Assembly (NCBI RefSeq): GCF_026965555.1
Contig: NZ_CP114040.1
Span: 9,336,001-9,400,000 of the forward strand
Direction: 5' to 3'
From: Nannocystis punicea
GTDB taxonomy: Bacteria; Myxococcota_A; Polyangia; Nannocystales; Nannocystaceae
DNA length: 64,000 bases
In this document: piece by piece, positions 28,101 to 37,767 of the stretch
Numbering within the stretch: position 1 is the first letter of the stretch
Layout: the number at the start of each line of letters is the position of its first letter
Program-made: the position numbers and the translations under genes
The notes under the pieces: generated by a model
Seen by the model: only the letters and a program-made list of their open reading frames with translations
The model's database searches: none
Told to the model about the DNA's origin: nothing

Positions 28101-31100
28101 TCAGCCCGCCCGGAGATGCACGATCTCCGCGTACACCAGGCGCAGCCCCGGTTCCCGCCGCGGGTCGGGCTGCGCGCCCTCCGAAGGCTCGAGCGCGTCC
28201 TCGACGTGGCGCTCGTATTCCTGCACGAGCAATCGAGTCGGAACCGGCGCGCCGCCGGCGTCCGCCGCAGGCACGCGCACGATTGCCCGGAAGAGCGCGC
28301 CGGGCGGAGGCGCCTGGGGGCGGACTTCCGCGTCGGGCGAGCTCAGAGTCACCCAGCCGAAATCGCCCTCCGCCAGCGTGCGCTGGACCTGGACGTCGAG
28401 CCGCACCTCGTTGGCCTGGATCTCCGGGCCAGGCCCCAGGAGCGTGACGTCGAGCTCCGTGCGGGCCCACGGCGTCGCGCACGCGCCCGGCAGCTGCGGC
28501 GTGTCCTCGAGCTCCCGCGAGGCGACGGTCAAGATCCGGTTCGGGGCGACCTGAAGGAAGTCCATCGTGGTCACGCTCGAGAGGTGCACTCCCGCCACCG
28601 AGTGGGGCTGGAAGCGCGCGAGCGCCAGGCGGACGAACGGGAAGTAGACGGCGCCGACGTCGATCTCCAGATCGCAGTACCAGAGCTTGCGGATCGGGTC
28701 GAACGCCACTGCATGGCCGGCGACCGCCACGGGCAGCGCGCCGCCGCCGGGCTCGCCGCAGCCATCCGGCCCCGCGAGCTCGGCCAGCTGCGCGCCCTCG
28801 TGGCACGCGACCGCCCGCGGGAATTGACGCAGCCCCGGCAGTTGCCCCGGCAGTTTGTCCCAACGCGGATAGCGCCCCGGCTCCTTCCACACCGGATCGG
28901 TCCCCCAGGTGCTCACATACGGCAGATAGTTGCCGACGTCCTCGCGCCCTTCCGGCGCGAGGATGACCCCCAGAGTCTCGCCCTCGCCGGAGGACCACCA
29001 CGATCCCTCGATGTAGATCCGCAGCGCGTTGCCCTTACGCTCGCTCCATCGGACGTCCTCGGGGCTCATGAGCGACGAGAACCCCAGCACCTGCCGGACC
29101 TCCGGCGACGGCTCCTGCTGCGGCGGGGCCTCCGCGAGCAGGCCGCCGCCGCGACTCCACGCGAAGGTGGGGATCCCATACGCGACCTTGACCCCGAGCG
29201 GCCGCGCAGTGCTCGGCACGTCGATCGTGACCTCGTCGCCGGCGAGGGCGAACTGCGCCTCCTCGGCGGACAGCGGGGCGTCGGAAGGCTGCGCCCCGCG
29301 CACTGGCTCGAAGTACTCGCGGAAGCGCGTCGTCGCGACTGCGTGGTATCGGACCCGGCGGTACTTGGTGTCGCCGAACTCGTGGCGGTACAGCGGAAGC
29401 ATGACCGAAGGGTCGCCGGGGTTCTTCTCCTTCTCCGCCGCGAGCGACAGCGCGGTCCTCGGCAGGCCGAGCTCGCCTGCGATCCCGAGCTCGGGCGGGG
29501 CCGGCACGAACACGTCGAACGCCCGCTCCCGGCCCTCGAGCCAGCGAGTCCCGTCCGCGGACGATGGGTCGTCGACGGGCTCGCGGTACTCGGCCATGAC
29601 ATCGACCCTGGAGGTGCTCGCCTGGTGCACCGAGAGCACCGGCTTTTTGCACGGCAGATCGTGGAAGGTCAACGCAGTCTCGCCGCACCGGCGCGAGGCC
29701 GTCTGCTCGTCGAGGTGCTCGAGCCGCGGCCGCAGGAGCGGCTGCCTCACCGCGTGGACCAGGAAGAGCTCGCGCTTCGGCGTGAGCATCCAGAGGCCGC
29801 CGCGAATCGCGTCGAGCTCCGCGTCCGCGAGCGTCGGCGAGGCTTCCACGATCCAGTGCCAGACCTGCAATAGATCGAGATCCTCGGGGCAGAGGCAGGA
29901 CGAACAATCGAGCCGCAGCACCTGCGACGGACGCAGACGCACCGTCAGCTCGCGGCGCTTGGACGACCACTTCGCCTCCGCCTGCTCCGTGAGGCCGACT
30001 CTGGCGAGGGTGAGCCGGATCGGCCGCGGCTCCTCCCAGGCGGCGCTGGTGCGCTCTCCGGTCGAATAGAAGCTCTGGACCCACGCGGTCTCGTCGGGGA
30101 GCGTGCGCACCGCGACGCCGAACGCGAGCGGATCCGGCAAATAGCGCGGGAGCCCCGCCTGCGCCTCGGCGAGCGCGTGGCTCGCCACCCATTCGGGGAG
30201 CTTCTGGTCGTGCTCGACGATGAATTGGTAGACCTTCTTGAGGAGGAGGTCCGCCGGGGCCGGTTTCCCGTCCTGAGCGTACATTCGGGCCCAGTCCAGC
30301 TGCTTGTCGAAGACCCCGTGCATCTCGGCGGTGCGCTGGCTCGTCGGCGGCGGCGCGAGGATTCGCACCGGGCGCGTCTTCTTGGGCAGCTCGATCGGTT
30401 GACCGTCGCGCTCCGAACGAATCACCAGTCGCTCGAGCGACTCTCCCGGCGGATACGCTTTCTCGGCCTCCAGCACCGGGAGCACGACGGGCGCGTCCAC
30501 CGGTTCGAGGCGCAGGTACCGTTCGGACGGCGACGCATGCTCCTCGCCGGCGTCCTGCAAGCGGATGCTGTTGCCCGCCAGGTCCACGGTGCGGGCGCGG
30601 AGGCGGTACGAGCGGCCGAACCTGAGCCGCGGCAACGAGCCCGGCACGACCTCGAACTTCGCCTTGACGATGGCCCGCGGCGGCGGCGGAGGATTCGGCG
30701 GAGCGGGTCGCTCGTCCTGCGGATGGGCCTTGCCCTCGGGGGCGACCGACAGGCTCCAGCCCTCCCACGAGAACAACTTCTCGTGCACCTCGAGGGCGTC
30801 CGCCGGCGCGCCGTCGGGGGCCTCCGGCGCGCCCTTGGGCGCGAACGGGCGGGTGGCCGCCGGCTCCGTGAACCCCTCTTCCTCCGGCTGCTGAATCGTA
30901 CGACCCTCGATCTCGTAGGCACCGACCTGGGCGTGGAGCGACCGCCACTCCTTGGTGGTCTCGTCGAAGACGTCGACTCGAAGTCCGCGCAGGACGTCCT
31001 CGGCGCGCAGCTCGTCGGTCGCGCCGGGCGTGTTCTGCAGGTCCATCGATCGGTCGACGTTCTTCTCGAGCTGCTCGCCCCGGTCGCGCCGCAGGACGCC

Positions 31101-32240
31101 GAGGCCTGCCGAGCGCAGGGCCGGCAGGGACGCGGGACGAGCGAGCGGAGCGTCGGTGTGCACATTGGCCCAGAGGGTCTCGGCCAGCGACAGGAGCTGC
31201 AGCCCCGCGCCGTCCACGTCGAGCCGGCAGAGCTGGAACCGGCCGTCTTGCACCGTCGGCCAGGCCGATTCGAGCCGCAGGTAGCCCGCGGCGATGTCGG
31301 CCGCGTCCGAGGCGAGCGGGCGAAAGTCCGGGCCCATGAGCGTTCGCGGGGCGCGGAGGTCGACGAGCCCTTGCTGCGTCCACTCGGGCCTCACGCGGAC
31401 CAGCGCGGGCACCACCGGCAGCGGAGACGGCAGCGGGACCACCAGGTCGACCACGAGCCCGAGCCGCCGCAGCAGGGCCGGATAATTGCCCAGAGTGGAG
31501 ACGATCTGATGGAAGTCGAGCTGCGGGGGCGGCAGATACGGCGCGCCGGCCGGCACCCGGTGATAGAAGGCGCGGAGGAGCAGGTAATTCGTCTCGGTCT
31601 CCCCCAATTCGTTGCGCACCGAGGCGATGCGCTCCTTGCGGGCGCCCCGGGTGGTCTCGCGGCGGCCCAGACCGACGACCTCATCCGGCTCGAGCGACGT
31701 CGGCGACCCCATGAACGGCTGCGGGATCAGGACCTGCGTGGAGATTCGAGTGATCGGGCCGAGCTGCTGGCTGTCTTCCAGCCGCCAGGCGGGCGGCAAG
31801 TCGCGCGAGAACTTGGCGCCGAGCTCGGCGTACGAATTTTGCACGTGATCGGCCAGAGCGCCGGCCGGATAGGAGACCACCGGCAATGTGGCCAGCTCGT
31901 CGTCGAATCGATACCGCGGCACCGGGTGGTCGGTGGGGAAGATCGCCTGCCACAGCGGTGAATCCAGCGACTTCGGCGCGGCCTGTGCGGGCAGCTCGAG
32001 GTCGTCGCCGCCGCCCTGGGGAGAGATCCGCACCGCCCAATTCATCGTGGCGACGACGTCGGGCCAGACGGCGAGGTCCGGGTAGTCCGTCAGCGGGGCC
32101 GGGCTCTCGCCCTCCTGAGGCGGCTCCGTGCGCCCGAGCCGGGGCGAGACGAACACCGAGAGCCGGAGCGCCTGCCCTCCTTCCATTTGGACGAGCCCGT
32201 TCGGTAGCGCGGTGAAGATGATGGTCGCAGTCGTGGGCAT
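28101..32240 (-). CDS. Giant protein of unknown function (second of a pair)
   Basis: A 1379-residue protein with no signal peptide, no membrane segment and no family I recognise. It is rich in Pro, Glu, Arg and Leu, with many short beta-like stretches. A Pro-rich, charged region (about 540-600) separates two halves. Isolated Cys occur in one cluster, LDCSSCLCPEDLDLL (about residue 810), that might bind metal. The start ATG 32240 (MPTTATIIFTALPNGLVQ) lies 22 nt after the stop of the giant gene upstream, with AGGA before it, so both are read as one transcript. Length and co-occurrence suggest subunits of a large assembly or a secreted toxin-like complex, but nothing in the sequence proves either. 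Confidence 0.8.
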   Translation of the reverse strand: MPTTATIIFTALPNGLVQMEGGQALRLSVFVSPRLGRTEPPQEGESPAPLTDYPDLAVWPDVVATMNWAVRISPQGGGDDLELPAQAAPKSLDSPLWQAIFPTDHPVPRYRFDDELATLPVVSYPAGALADHVQNSYAELGAKFSRDLPPAWRLEDSQQLGPITRISTQVLIPQPFMGSPTSLEPDEVVGLGRRETTRGARKERIASVRNELGETETNYLLLRAFYHRVPAGAPYLPPPQLDFHQIVSTLGNYPALLRRLGLVVDLVVPLPSPLPVVPALVRVRPEWTQQGLVDLRAPRTLMGPDFRPLASDAADIAAGYLRLESAWPTVQDGRFQLCRLDVDGAGLQLLSLAETLWANVHTDAPLARPASLPALRSAGLGVLRRDRGEQLEKNVDRSMDLQNTPGATDELRAEDVLRGLRVDVFDETTKEWRSLHAQVGAYEIEGRTIQQPEEEGFTEPAATRPFAPKGAPEAPDGAPADALEVHEKLFSWEGWSLSVAPEGKAHPQDERPAPPNPPPPPRAIVKAKFEVVPGSLPRLRFGRSYRLRARTVDLAGNSIRLQDAGEEHASPSERYLRLEPVDAPVVLPVLEAEKAYPPGESLERLVIRSERDGQPIELPKKTRPVRILAPPPTSQRTAEMHGVFDKQLDWARMYAQDGKPAPADLLLKKVYQFIVEHDQKLPEWVASHALAEAQAGLPRYLPDPLAFGVAVRTLPDETAWVQSFYSTGERTSAAWEEPRPIRLTLARVGLTEQAEAKWSSKRRELTVRLRPSQVLRLDCSSCLCPEDLDLLQVWHWIVEASPTLADAELDAIRGGLWMLTPKRELFLVHAVRQPLLRPRLEHLDEQTASRRCGETALTFHDLPCKKPVLSVHQASTSRVDVMAEYREPVDDPSSADGTRWLEGRERAFDVFVPAPPELGIAGELGLPRTALSLAAEKEKNPGDPSVMLPLYRHEFGDTKYRRVRYHAVATTRFREYFEPVRGAQPSDAPLSAEEAQFALAGDEVTIDVPSTARPLGVKVAYGIPTFAWSRGGGLLAEAPPQQEPSPEVRQVLGFSSLMSPEDVRWSERKGNALRIYIEGSWWSSGEGETLGVILAPEGREDVGNYLPYVSTWGTDPVWKEPGRYPRWDKLPGQLPGLRQFPRAVACHEGAQLAELAGPDGCGEPGGGALPVAVAGHAVAFDPIRKLWYCDLEIDVGAVYFPFVRLALARFQPHSVAGVHLSSVTTMDFLQVAPNRILTVASRELEDTPQLPGACATPWARTELDVTLLGPGPEIQANEVRLDVQVQRTLAEGDFGWVTLSSPDAEVRPQAPPPGALFRAIVRVPAADAGGAPVPTRLLVQEYERHVEDALEPSEGAQPDPRREPGLRLVYAEIVHLRAG

Positions 32241-32262
32241 GGCAACAAAAGTCCTGTTCTCC

Positions 32263-35200
32263 TCACGCGAAGGCGAGCGAGTAGCGCTTCCACGCGGGCA
32301 GCGGCATGTTCTCCGCGAAGCCCGGATCCGGGCCATCGAAGCTGCGCTCCACCGACAGGGTCACGGACGCGCTGAAGAACAATACCGACACTTCCAGCAC
32401 GATCCGGGCCTCGCCATGGATGATGATCTTCGAGTTCTCCGCCGTCTTGAATTGCACCGTCAGGCCGATGTAGATCTCGAGCGAGATCCGGACGATGCCG
32501 AGCACCTCGAGCGCGCCGTTCGCCCGGAAATAGCCGGTGAGGGCCGAGCGGGTGCCCGTCGACGTGTTCTCGAGCTTGAAGTCGATCCCCGCCATCACCG
32601 ACACGCCGCCGCTGGCGACGCCGAGGTTGAGGGACAGGCTGCCGCCGAACTCGATCCCGGCCTCGATCTCCTGCACCCCCCTGGCGCTGACGACGATGCC
32701 GAAGAAGCCGCCGCCGGCGAACGGCGCGATCCCGACGCGGAACTTGCTGTGCCTGCGGGCGAACTGGAACCCCACCGCGAAGGGCCGGCCCCCGAACAGC
32801 GGGAGGAACAGGCTCGCCCCCAGCGAGATGTTCTCCAGGCTGAAGATACCGACCGGGATCGGCGGCAACGTGGTGGAGTAGGCCAGCATCAGGCCGTCCG
32901 GCGTCACCTCCAGGCTCGGCGGATCGGAGAAGCCCGCGGGCTCGATGAACTTCGTCAGCTGGTCGACGAACGCGAGCGCGCCGAGGAACGTGACCTTGCG
33001 GAGGCCGACGCTCACGTCCGGCTTCTCGCCGCCGCGGGACAAGAACCCGAAGCGCTCGAATCGCAGCTCGACGACGTCCTTGATGCGAAGGACGAAGTCG
33101 GTCAGGGTGCCGCGGACCTGCGTGGTCGGGGCCGAGCCGTCGCGCCGGATCTGGGTCTCGGCGACGAGCTCGAGGACGGCGGCGGGCCCGGGGCCGTCCT
33201 CGGCGCCGGGCGGCAGGGCCGACGCATAAAACTCGAGGAAGCCGAGGTCGCGGTCACGGACGTTCGGCTTGAACTGCAAGGTCGCGGTGACGAGCTTCGG
33301 ATCGCGCGGATCGTCGTAGGTGACCGTCAATCCCGGGATCTTCGGCACGCTCGGCAGGCCCGGCTCGCTCGGCGCGAGGTCACCCCAATTGGGCAGCTCG
33401 ACGATGTCCCGGATCTTGATGCCGCCGAGCAGCTCGCTCTCCCGCAGCATCTCGAGGGGATCCGGCGGCACGATGTCGGTCGTGCCGGGGACGAGCAGGG
33501 GCAGCTGTCCGATCGGCCCGAGCTCGCGCGACAGGCCGGCGAACTGGGGGCGCAGGTTCGCGAGGCCGCCGCCGAGCTCCGGCGGCATGTCGAGGCCGGG
33601 CAGCGCGCCGCCGGGAGGTTGTACGAACTCCGCGAAGACTTCGCCGAGCTCGGGCTTGAGGCCCTGCTCGAGGAAGCCCTGGAAGTACCGAATCGTCTGG
33701 ACGCCGAGGCCGTCACGCGTGAGGTACTGAATGGCGGGGACCAACACCTCGGCCGAGGCCATGACCGGGAGGAACGACGGCGCCGCCGGGTCGGCGACCG
33801 CGGGCGCAGCGGTGGCGAACGTGAAGTGCTGCGTGGTCAGCGAGGTCTTCCCGCTCGCCTGCCCTGCCCCGGCCTGCGACTCGGCGACGTAGGCCAGCCT
33901 CTGGCCATTGAGAGGACGCCGGGACCGCTCGCCGGTGAACTCGGTCTCGAGCTTGATGAAATCCTCGACCATGGCTTGTTGGCACACGAACGCCAGCGGC
34001 ATCTGCCAGCGGATCGTGTTGCCGTCGCCGTCCACGCCCTCGACGGCGAACATGAAGTCGCTGCCGCCGAGGCGGATCCAGAACGAATGCTCGGTCGGCA
34101 CGTCGTCGTGGGGGATCCGCGGCGTCCGCTCCGTGACGATCCGGACGCTCTGAAACGGGAACTGGCGCCCCCCGCTCGGGGAGACCTCGGGCGCGTAGTA
34201 TTTGATCGGCTCCGCCGTCTCGATGGACATCTCCTGCACGAGGTAGGCGATCGGCGGCACCTGGTCGGGGTCCGGGCGGAGCCGCCGCTCGGTGAGGACG
34301 ACGATCGTGGCGCGGTGTCCGAGCGGCCAGTAAAAGCCCCTCAGCTCCACCCGCGTGTATTGTTCGCGCCCCAGGGTCGCGCGGTGCTCGAAGCGGGCGA
34401 CCGGCGAGGGGTACCGCCATTCGCCGTACAGATCGAGCCACGCGCCGAGGCTGCTCAGGATGACCTGCCGCGCGGCCAGGGGCGCGGAATACTCGGACGC
34501 GGGATCTGGCGTATTGCGGGTGGTGGTCAGTCGCGCCAGCTCCCACCGCAGCGCCGGCCAGAGCGAGTTCAGCATGGCGTCGTGGACCACCGGCCGGAGC
34601 GTCTGCTCCCCCGGCTCTTTGATGGGAGGCGGGCAAACATCCTCCAGGGGCTCGTACGCCCCGGGAGCGTCCTGCGACCAGATCGCGCGGATGTTCGGGG
34701 TCTCCGTGGGTACGCACGCAGCGTCCTCGTCCCCCTCCTGCGGCGGTCGGAAGCCGAGCCGGGTGTGCCACAATTCGGTCCGCTCGCCGTGAGTGACGGG
34801 CTTCGCGGAGTGCTCCCACGCGGCGCACTGGTCGGGTGAGAGCACCAATCGGTAAGGAGCCTCGATGGCGGTCTCCAGCGCCCCGGGGTTCGTCGGCTCG
34901 GCGGGCTCGCCCGGCGGGAGGTCCGACCGGGCGACTCGCGCCACCGCGAGCCGGCAGCTCGAGAGGATCGCCAGGATCCCCTCCGGACTGTACTGAATCG
35001 TCGGGACCTCGGGCGGGACGCGGAAGACGAGCCGGGTGGGACTCGCCAGGATCGTGCGCGCGGGCGGCCACGTCGGAAACTCCCCCGACGCGGGAGGCGG
35101 CTCGAGCTTGTCGAAGTAGAACGCCTCCTCCGCGACCGCCTGGGCCGGCAGCTCGAGCACGAGGTGGGCGTCCTGGGCCTCGTCCGCGCGCCGGAGCACC

Positions 35201-35364
35201 GGCATCTGGCCGCTCGTATCGAGGACGAGGTTGTCGAAGGAGATCTCGAGCCAGATCAGATCCTCGGGCCGGATCAGGAGGACAGGTCGCTCCAACTCCG
35301 CATGCCCGGGAATGCGAGGCGCAGGCCTCGCCTCCGCTCCTGCTTCGCGCTGATTTCGAGCCAT
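32263..35364 (-). CDS. Giant beta-rich protein of unknown function (first of a pair)
   Basis: A 1033-residue protein without a signal peptide. The N-terminal 700 residues are mixed, Pro/Glu/Arg-rich. The C-terminal 250 residues are a regular succession of amphipathic beta strands with Gly and Ser turns (IEAGIEFGGSLSLNLGVAS, IVRISLEIYIGLTVQFK, ARIVLEVSVLFFSASVTLSV), like a barrel or beta-prism, ending in an aromatic tail (AWKRYSLAFA). ATG 35364 has GAGG at a good distance; the longer frame back to 35592 is low-information. It is followed after 22 nt by the second giant gene. No homologous family comes to mind. Candidates are a structural shell protein, a pore-forming component or an adhesin. 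Confidence 0.8.
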   Translation of the reverse strand: MARNQREAGAEARPAPRIPGHAELERPVLLIRPEDLIWLEISFDNLVLDTSGQMPVLRRADEAQDAHLVLELPAQAVAEEAFYFDKLEPPPASGEFPTWPPARTILASPTRLVFRVPPEVPTIQYSPEGILAILSSCRLAVARVARSDLPPGEPAEPTNPGALETAIEAPYRLVLSPDQCAAWEHSAKPVTHGERTELWHTRLGFRPPQEGDEDAACVPTETPNIRAIWSQDAPGAYEPLEDVCPPPIKEPGEQTLRPVVHDAMLNSLWPALRWELARLTTTRNTPDPASEYSAPLAARQVILSSLGAWLDLYGEWRYPSPVARFEHRATLGREQYTRVELRGFYWPLGHRATIVVLTERRLRPDPDQVPPIAYLVQEMSIETAEPIKYYAPEVSPSGGRQFPFQSVRIVTERTPRIPHDDVPTEHSFWIRLGGSDFMFAVEGVDGDGNTIRWQMPLAFVCQQAMVEDFIKLETEFTGERSRRPLNGQRLAYVAESQAGAGQASGKTSLTTQHFTFATAAPAVADPAAPSFLPVMASAEVLVPAIQYLTRDGLGVQTIRYFQGFLEQGLKPELGEVFAEFVQPPGGALPGLDMPPELGGGLANLRPQFAGLSRELGPIGQLPLLVPGTTDIVPPDPLEMLRESELLGGIKIRDIVELPNWGDLAPSEPGLPSVPKIPGLTVTYDDPRDPKLVTATLQFKPNVRDRDLGFLEFYASALPPGAEDGPGPAAVLELVAETQIRRDGSAPTTQVRGTLTDFVLRIKDVVELRFERFGFLSRGGEKPDVSVGLRKVTFLGALAFVDQLTKFIEPAGFSDPPSLEVTPDGLMLAYSTTLPPIPVGIFSLENISLGASLFLPLFGGRPFAVGFQFARRHSKFRVGIAPFAGGGFFGIVVSARGVQEIEAGIEFGGSLSLNLGVASGGVSVMAGIDFKLENTSTGTRSALTGYFRANGALEVLGIVRISLEIYIGLTVQFKTAENSKIIIHGEARIVLEVSVLFFSASVTLSVERSFDGPDPGFAENMPLPAWKRYSLAFA

Positions 35365-35696
35365 CGGACCTCGGCCCGAGAGACTGAAATCATCACCCGC
35401 CCCGACAAGGCGCGAGGATGCGCCCGGGCCGACCGACGGCATCCGCCTTCGTGTTTGCAACGACGACGGCCCGAGCCCGGGGACGCGCGAATTTTTCGGC
35501 GAATGGTGCGCCCCCGGCGCGTGACCCCGGCGCGAGAAACTTGCCGGCGCGGCCCTGCCGGCCGACGCAAGAACGCGAGCCGGCGAGGACACACGACCGG
35601 CTCACGACCGGCGTGGTTTGCAGCCTCGATTGCTCGCAGCGCGGCGAGCGGACCTACGATACGCCGAGGTCGTCCATCGCGGTTCGAGCTCGTCCG
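35365..35696. other. Intergenic region upstream of giant gene pair
   Basis: About 330 bp, G+C-rich, with one A/T-rich patch (GCGAATTTTTCGG near 35487). No gene, 14-bp repeat or clear hairpin is seen. It must hold the promoter of the giant gene pair. Confidence 0.5.
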
Positions 35697-35996
35697 TCAC
35701 GCCGGGCGGTACGAGCCGATCATCGTCACCGGCTCCGGCAGCGGCGGCGCGGCCACGTGGCGCCGCAGCTCCTCCTGGAACTGCTCGCCCTCGGGCAGGC
35801 CCAGGAGCGGGTTGTCGACGCCGTCGTCGAGCTCGAGCAGCGCCACGTAGGTCACGCCGTCGGGCAGGCGCCCGTACCAGTAGCGAATGCCCGCGGGCTG
35901 CCGGCGATGCACCGCCGCGAACAGGCGCTCGATCGCCGCGTCGACCTGCGGCACGTCCTCCGGCTTCACCGTGGTTCGAACCATGAGCGTTCTCAC
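35697..35996 (-). CDS. ABM-like (antibiotic biosynthesis monooxygenase fold) protein
   Basis: A 99-residue protein with the alpha/beta ferredoxin-like layout of small monooxygenase or stress-responsive dimer domains: strand MVRTTVKP, helix VDAAIERLFAAVHR, strands RYWYGRLPDGVTYVALLELDD, helix EGEQFQEELRRHV and a closing strand TMIGSYRPA. GTG 35996 with GAGGAAG upstream is taken as the start; ATG 35984 is an alternative. It is transcribed away from an ECF41-type sigma factor gene across a 119-bp gap. ECF41 factors are commonly found beside small oxidoreductase-like or decarboxylase genes that they control, so this may be the target gene (inference). Confidence 0.7.
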   Translation of the reverse strand: MRTLMVRTTVKPEDVPQVDAAIERLFAAVHRRQPAGIRYWYGRLPDGVTYVALLELDDGVDNPLLGLPEGEQFQEELRRHVAAPPLPEPVTMIGSYRPA

Positions 35997-36115
35997 TCGC
36001 GTCTTCCTCGTTTTGGCGGCCGAAGACGCCCCGTCCGCGGCATCTCGCGGTCACGTCGGCGCGGCCCCGGCGGTCTTCTTCATGAGAGACCCACCGCGAG
36101 CGAAGGACGTGACCG

Positions 36116-37000
36116 ATGGAAGAGCGCGACTGGCTGGCGAACCGCTTCGAGGAGCACCGGATTCATCTGAGGGGCGTCGCCTATCGCATGCTCGGCTCGC
36201 TGAGCGAGGCCGACGACGCGGTGCAGGAGGCGTGGTTGCGGCTCAGCCGCGCGGACGTCGGCGCGGTCGAGAACCTGCGCGCGTGGCTGACGACGGTGAT
36301 CGCGCGGGTGTGCCTCAACCAGCTGCGCTCGCGCGGCACGCGGCGCGAGCAGCCGCTGGGCCCGCACGTGCCCGACCCGGTCGTGCAGCGCGAGGACGGC
36401 GTCGATCCGGAGCACGAGGCGCTGCTGGCCGAGTCGGTCGGGCTCGCGCTGCTCGTCGTGCTCGACGAGCTCGCGCCCGCCGAGCGGCTCGCGTTCGTGC
36501 TGCACGACAGCTTCGGCGTGTCCTTCGAGGAGATCGCGGCGATGGTCGGGCGCACCCCCGAGGCGGCGCGTCAGCTCGCCAGCCGCGCGCGTCGCCGCGT
36601 CCGCAACGCGGCCCCTGTGCCCGACCCCGACCTCGCCCGCCAGCGCGAGGTCGTGTCCGCCTTCTTCGCCGCCACCCGCGCGGGCGACCTCGGCGCCCTC
36701 GTCGCCCTGCTCGACCCGGACGTCGTGCTCCGCGCCGACGGCGGCACCGCCCGCGCCGACGTCTCGATCGTCGCCCGCGGTCCGCGGGCCGTCGCCGAAC
36801 ACTCGCTCGGCTTCGCCGCCATGACCCCGTTCGTCCGACCGGCCCTGGTCAACGGCGCCGCCGGGGCCGTCGTCGCCCCGCACGGCCAGCCGTTCTCGGT
36901 CATGGGCTTCACCGTCACCGGCGGCAAGATCGTCGCCATCGACGCGCTCGTCGACCCCGAGCGGCTGCGTCGCCTCGACCTGTCCGAGCTCGAGGAATGA
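36116..37000 (+). CDS. ECF41-family RNA polymerase sigma factor
   Basis: A 294-residue sigma factor. Region 2 (about 10-75) has the usual YRMLGSLSEADDAVQEAWLRL and NLRAWLTTVIARVCLNQLRSR; region 4 (about 120-165) has ERLAFVLHDSFGVSFEEIAAMVGRTPEAARQLASRARRRV. The remaining 120 residues form a SnoaL/NTF2-like domain (FFAATRAGDLGALVALLDPDVVLRADGG), the mark of ECF41 (SigJ-like) factors, in which this domain acts in cis to control activity in place of an anti-sigma factor. ATG 36116 has GAC/GTGA purines but no strong ribosome site. The divergent ABM-like gene is the probable regulon member. A 14-bp palindromic repeat starts on the base after its stop. Confidence 0.93.
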   Translation: MEERDWLANRFEEHRIHLRGVAYRMLGSLSEADDAVQEAWLRLSRADVGAVENLRAWLTTVIARVCLNQLRSRGTRREQPLGPHVPDPVVQREDGVDPEHEALLAESVGLALLVVLDELAPAERLAFVLHDSFGVSFEEIAAMVGRTPEAARQLASRARRRVRNAAPVPDPDLARQREVVSAFFAATRAGDLGALVALLDPDVVLRADGGTARADVSIVARGPRAVAEHSLGFAAMTPFVRPALVNGAAGAVVAPHGQPFSVMGFTVTGGKIVAIDALVDPERLRRLDLSELEE

Positions 37001-37093
37001 CATGTCCTTTAAGACATGTCTATTCCTGCCGACAGCGGCGAACTTGCCTCGCCGGCGAGCATCGACCTGTCCTTTCGCTCATGTCCACTCGGT
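37001..37093. repeat. 14-bp palindromic repeats, two pairs
   Basis: Cores at 37001/37015 and 37066/37080, each pair exactly 14 bp apart, between convergent genes. The first pair begins at the base after the sigma factor stop; the last unit covers the stop codon of the glutathione transferase gene (37079-37081). Confidence 0.8.
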
Positions 37094-37705
37094 CAGCCCC
37101 TCGATCGCGTACAGGCGGCGCCAGCTCGGGCGCGCTTTCACGCGCCTGGCCAGGGCGGCCAGGTGTGGCCATTCGGTGGCGGGGCGCGGCATCTTCCGCG
37201 ACCAGCGCATCAGCATCGTCGCGTACAGGTCGGCGAGGCTGACCTCGGCCCCGAGCAAGTACGGGCCGCCGCCGCCCAGGTGGGCGTCGAGGCGGTCCCA
37301 CCCGGCCTCGATGCGCCTCCGCGCCGCGGCCAGCACGACCTCGGCCTCGGCGCCCCCGGCCTCGGGATAGAACCACCAGCGGAACGCCGGCTGCAACGAA
37401 TTGGCGAGGTACAGCACCCATTGCAAGTACTCGCCGCGCGCGGGCGAGGACGGCGGCGGGGCCAGGTTGGCCTCGGTGTGGCGCTCGACCAGCAGCAACG
37501 CCAGCGCCGCGGTCTCCCAGCGCGGCTGACCGTCGACGATCAATGTGGGTACCACGCCGCCGGGGTTGAGCCGCAGATATTCGGGGTCGCGCTGGGCCCC
37601 GGCGTCGAGGTCGACGCGGCGCAGCTCGTGCGGCGCGCCGATCTCGAGCAGGAGCAGGTGGACCAGCATGCTGGCCGAGCCGGGCGAATAATAGAGCGTG
37701 TACAT
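37079..37705 (-). CDS. Glutathione S-transferase family protein
   Basis: A 208-residue protein with the two-domain GST layout. The N-terminal thioredoxin-like half starts MYTLYYSPGSASMLVHLLLLE, with Ser10/Ser12 as candidates for the catalytic hydroxyl, and carries the cis-Pro stretch GGVVPTLIVDG near 49-59 and the glutathione-contacting ETAALALLL. The all-helical C-terminal half includes LLGAEVSLADLYATMLMRW, the N-capping box region typical of GSTs. It would conjugate glutathione to electrophiles or act in isomerisation in the cytoplasm. Its last codons are written in a copy of the 14-bp repeat. Confidence 0.9.
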   Translation of the reverse strand: MYTLYYSPGSASMLVHLLLLEIGAPHELRRVDLDAGAQRDPEYLRLNPGGVVPTLIVDGQPRWETAALALLLVERHTEANLAPPPSSPARGEYLQWVLYLANSLQPAFRWWFYPEAGGAEAEVVLAAARRRIEAGWDRLDAHLGGGGPYLLGAEVSLADLYATMLMRWSRKMPRPATEWPHLAALARRVKARPSWRRLYAIEGLTEWT

Positions 37706-37767
37706 GCGCCTCCGGGGTCGCGCGACGATACCCGCGCGCGCCCCCGGAGCTCAAGCCAGGAACAGCG

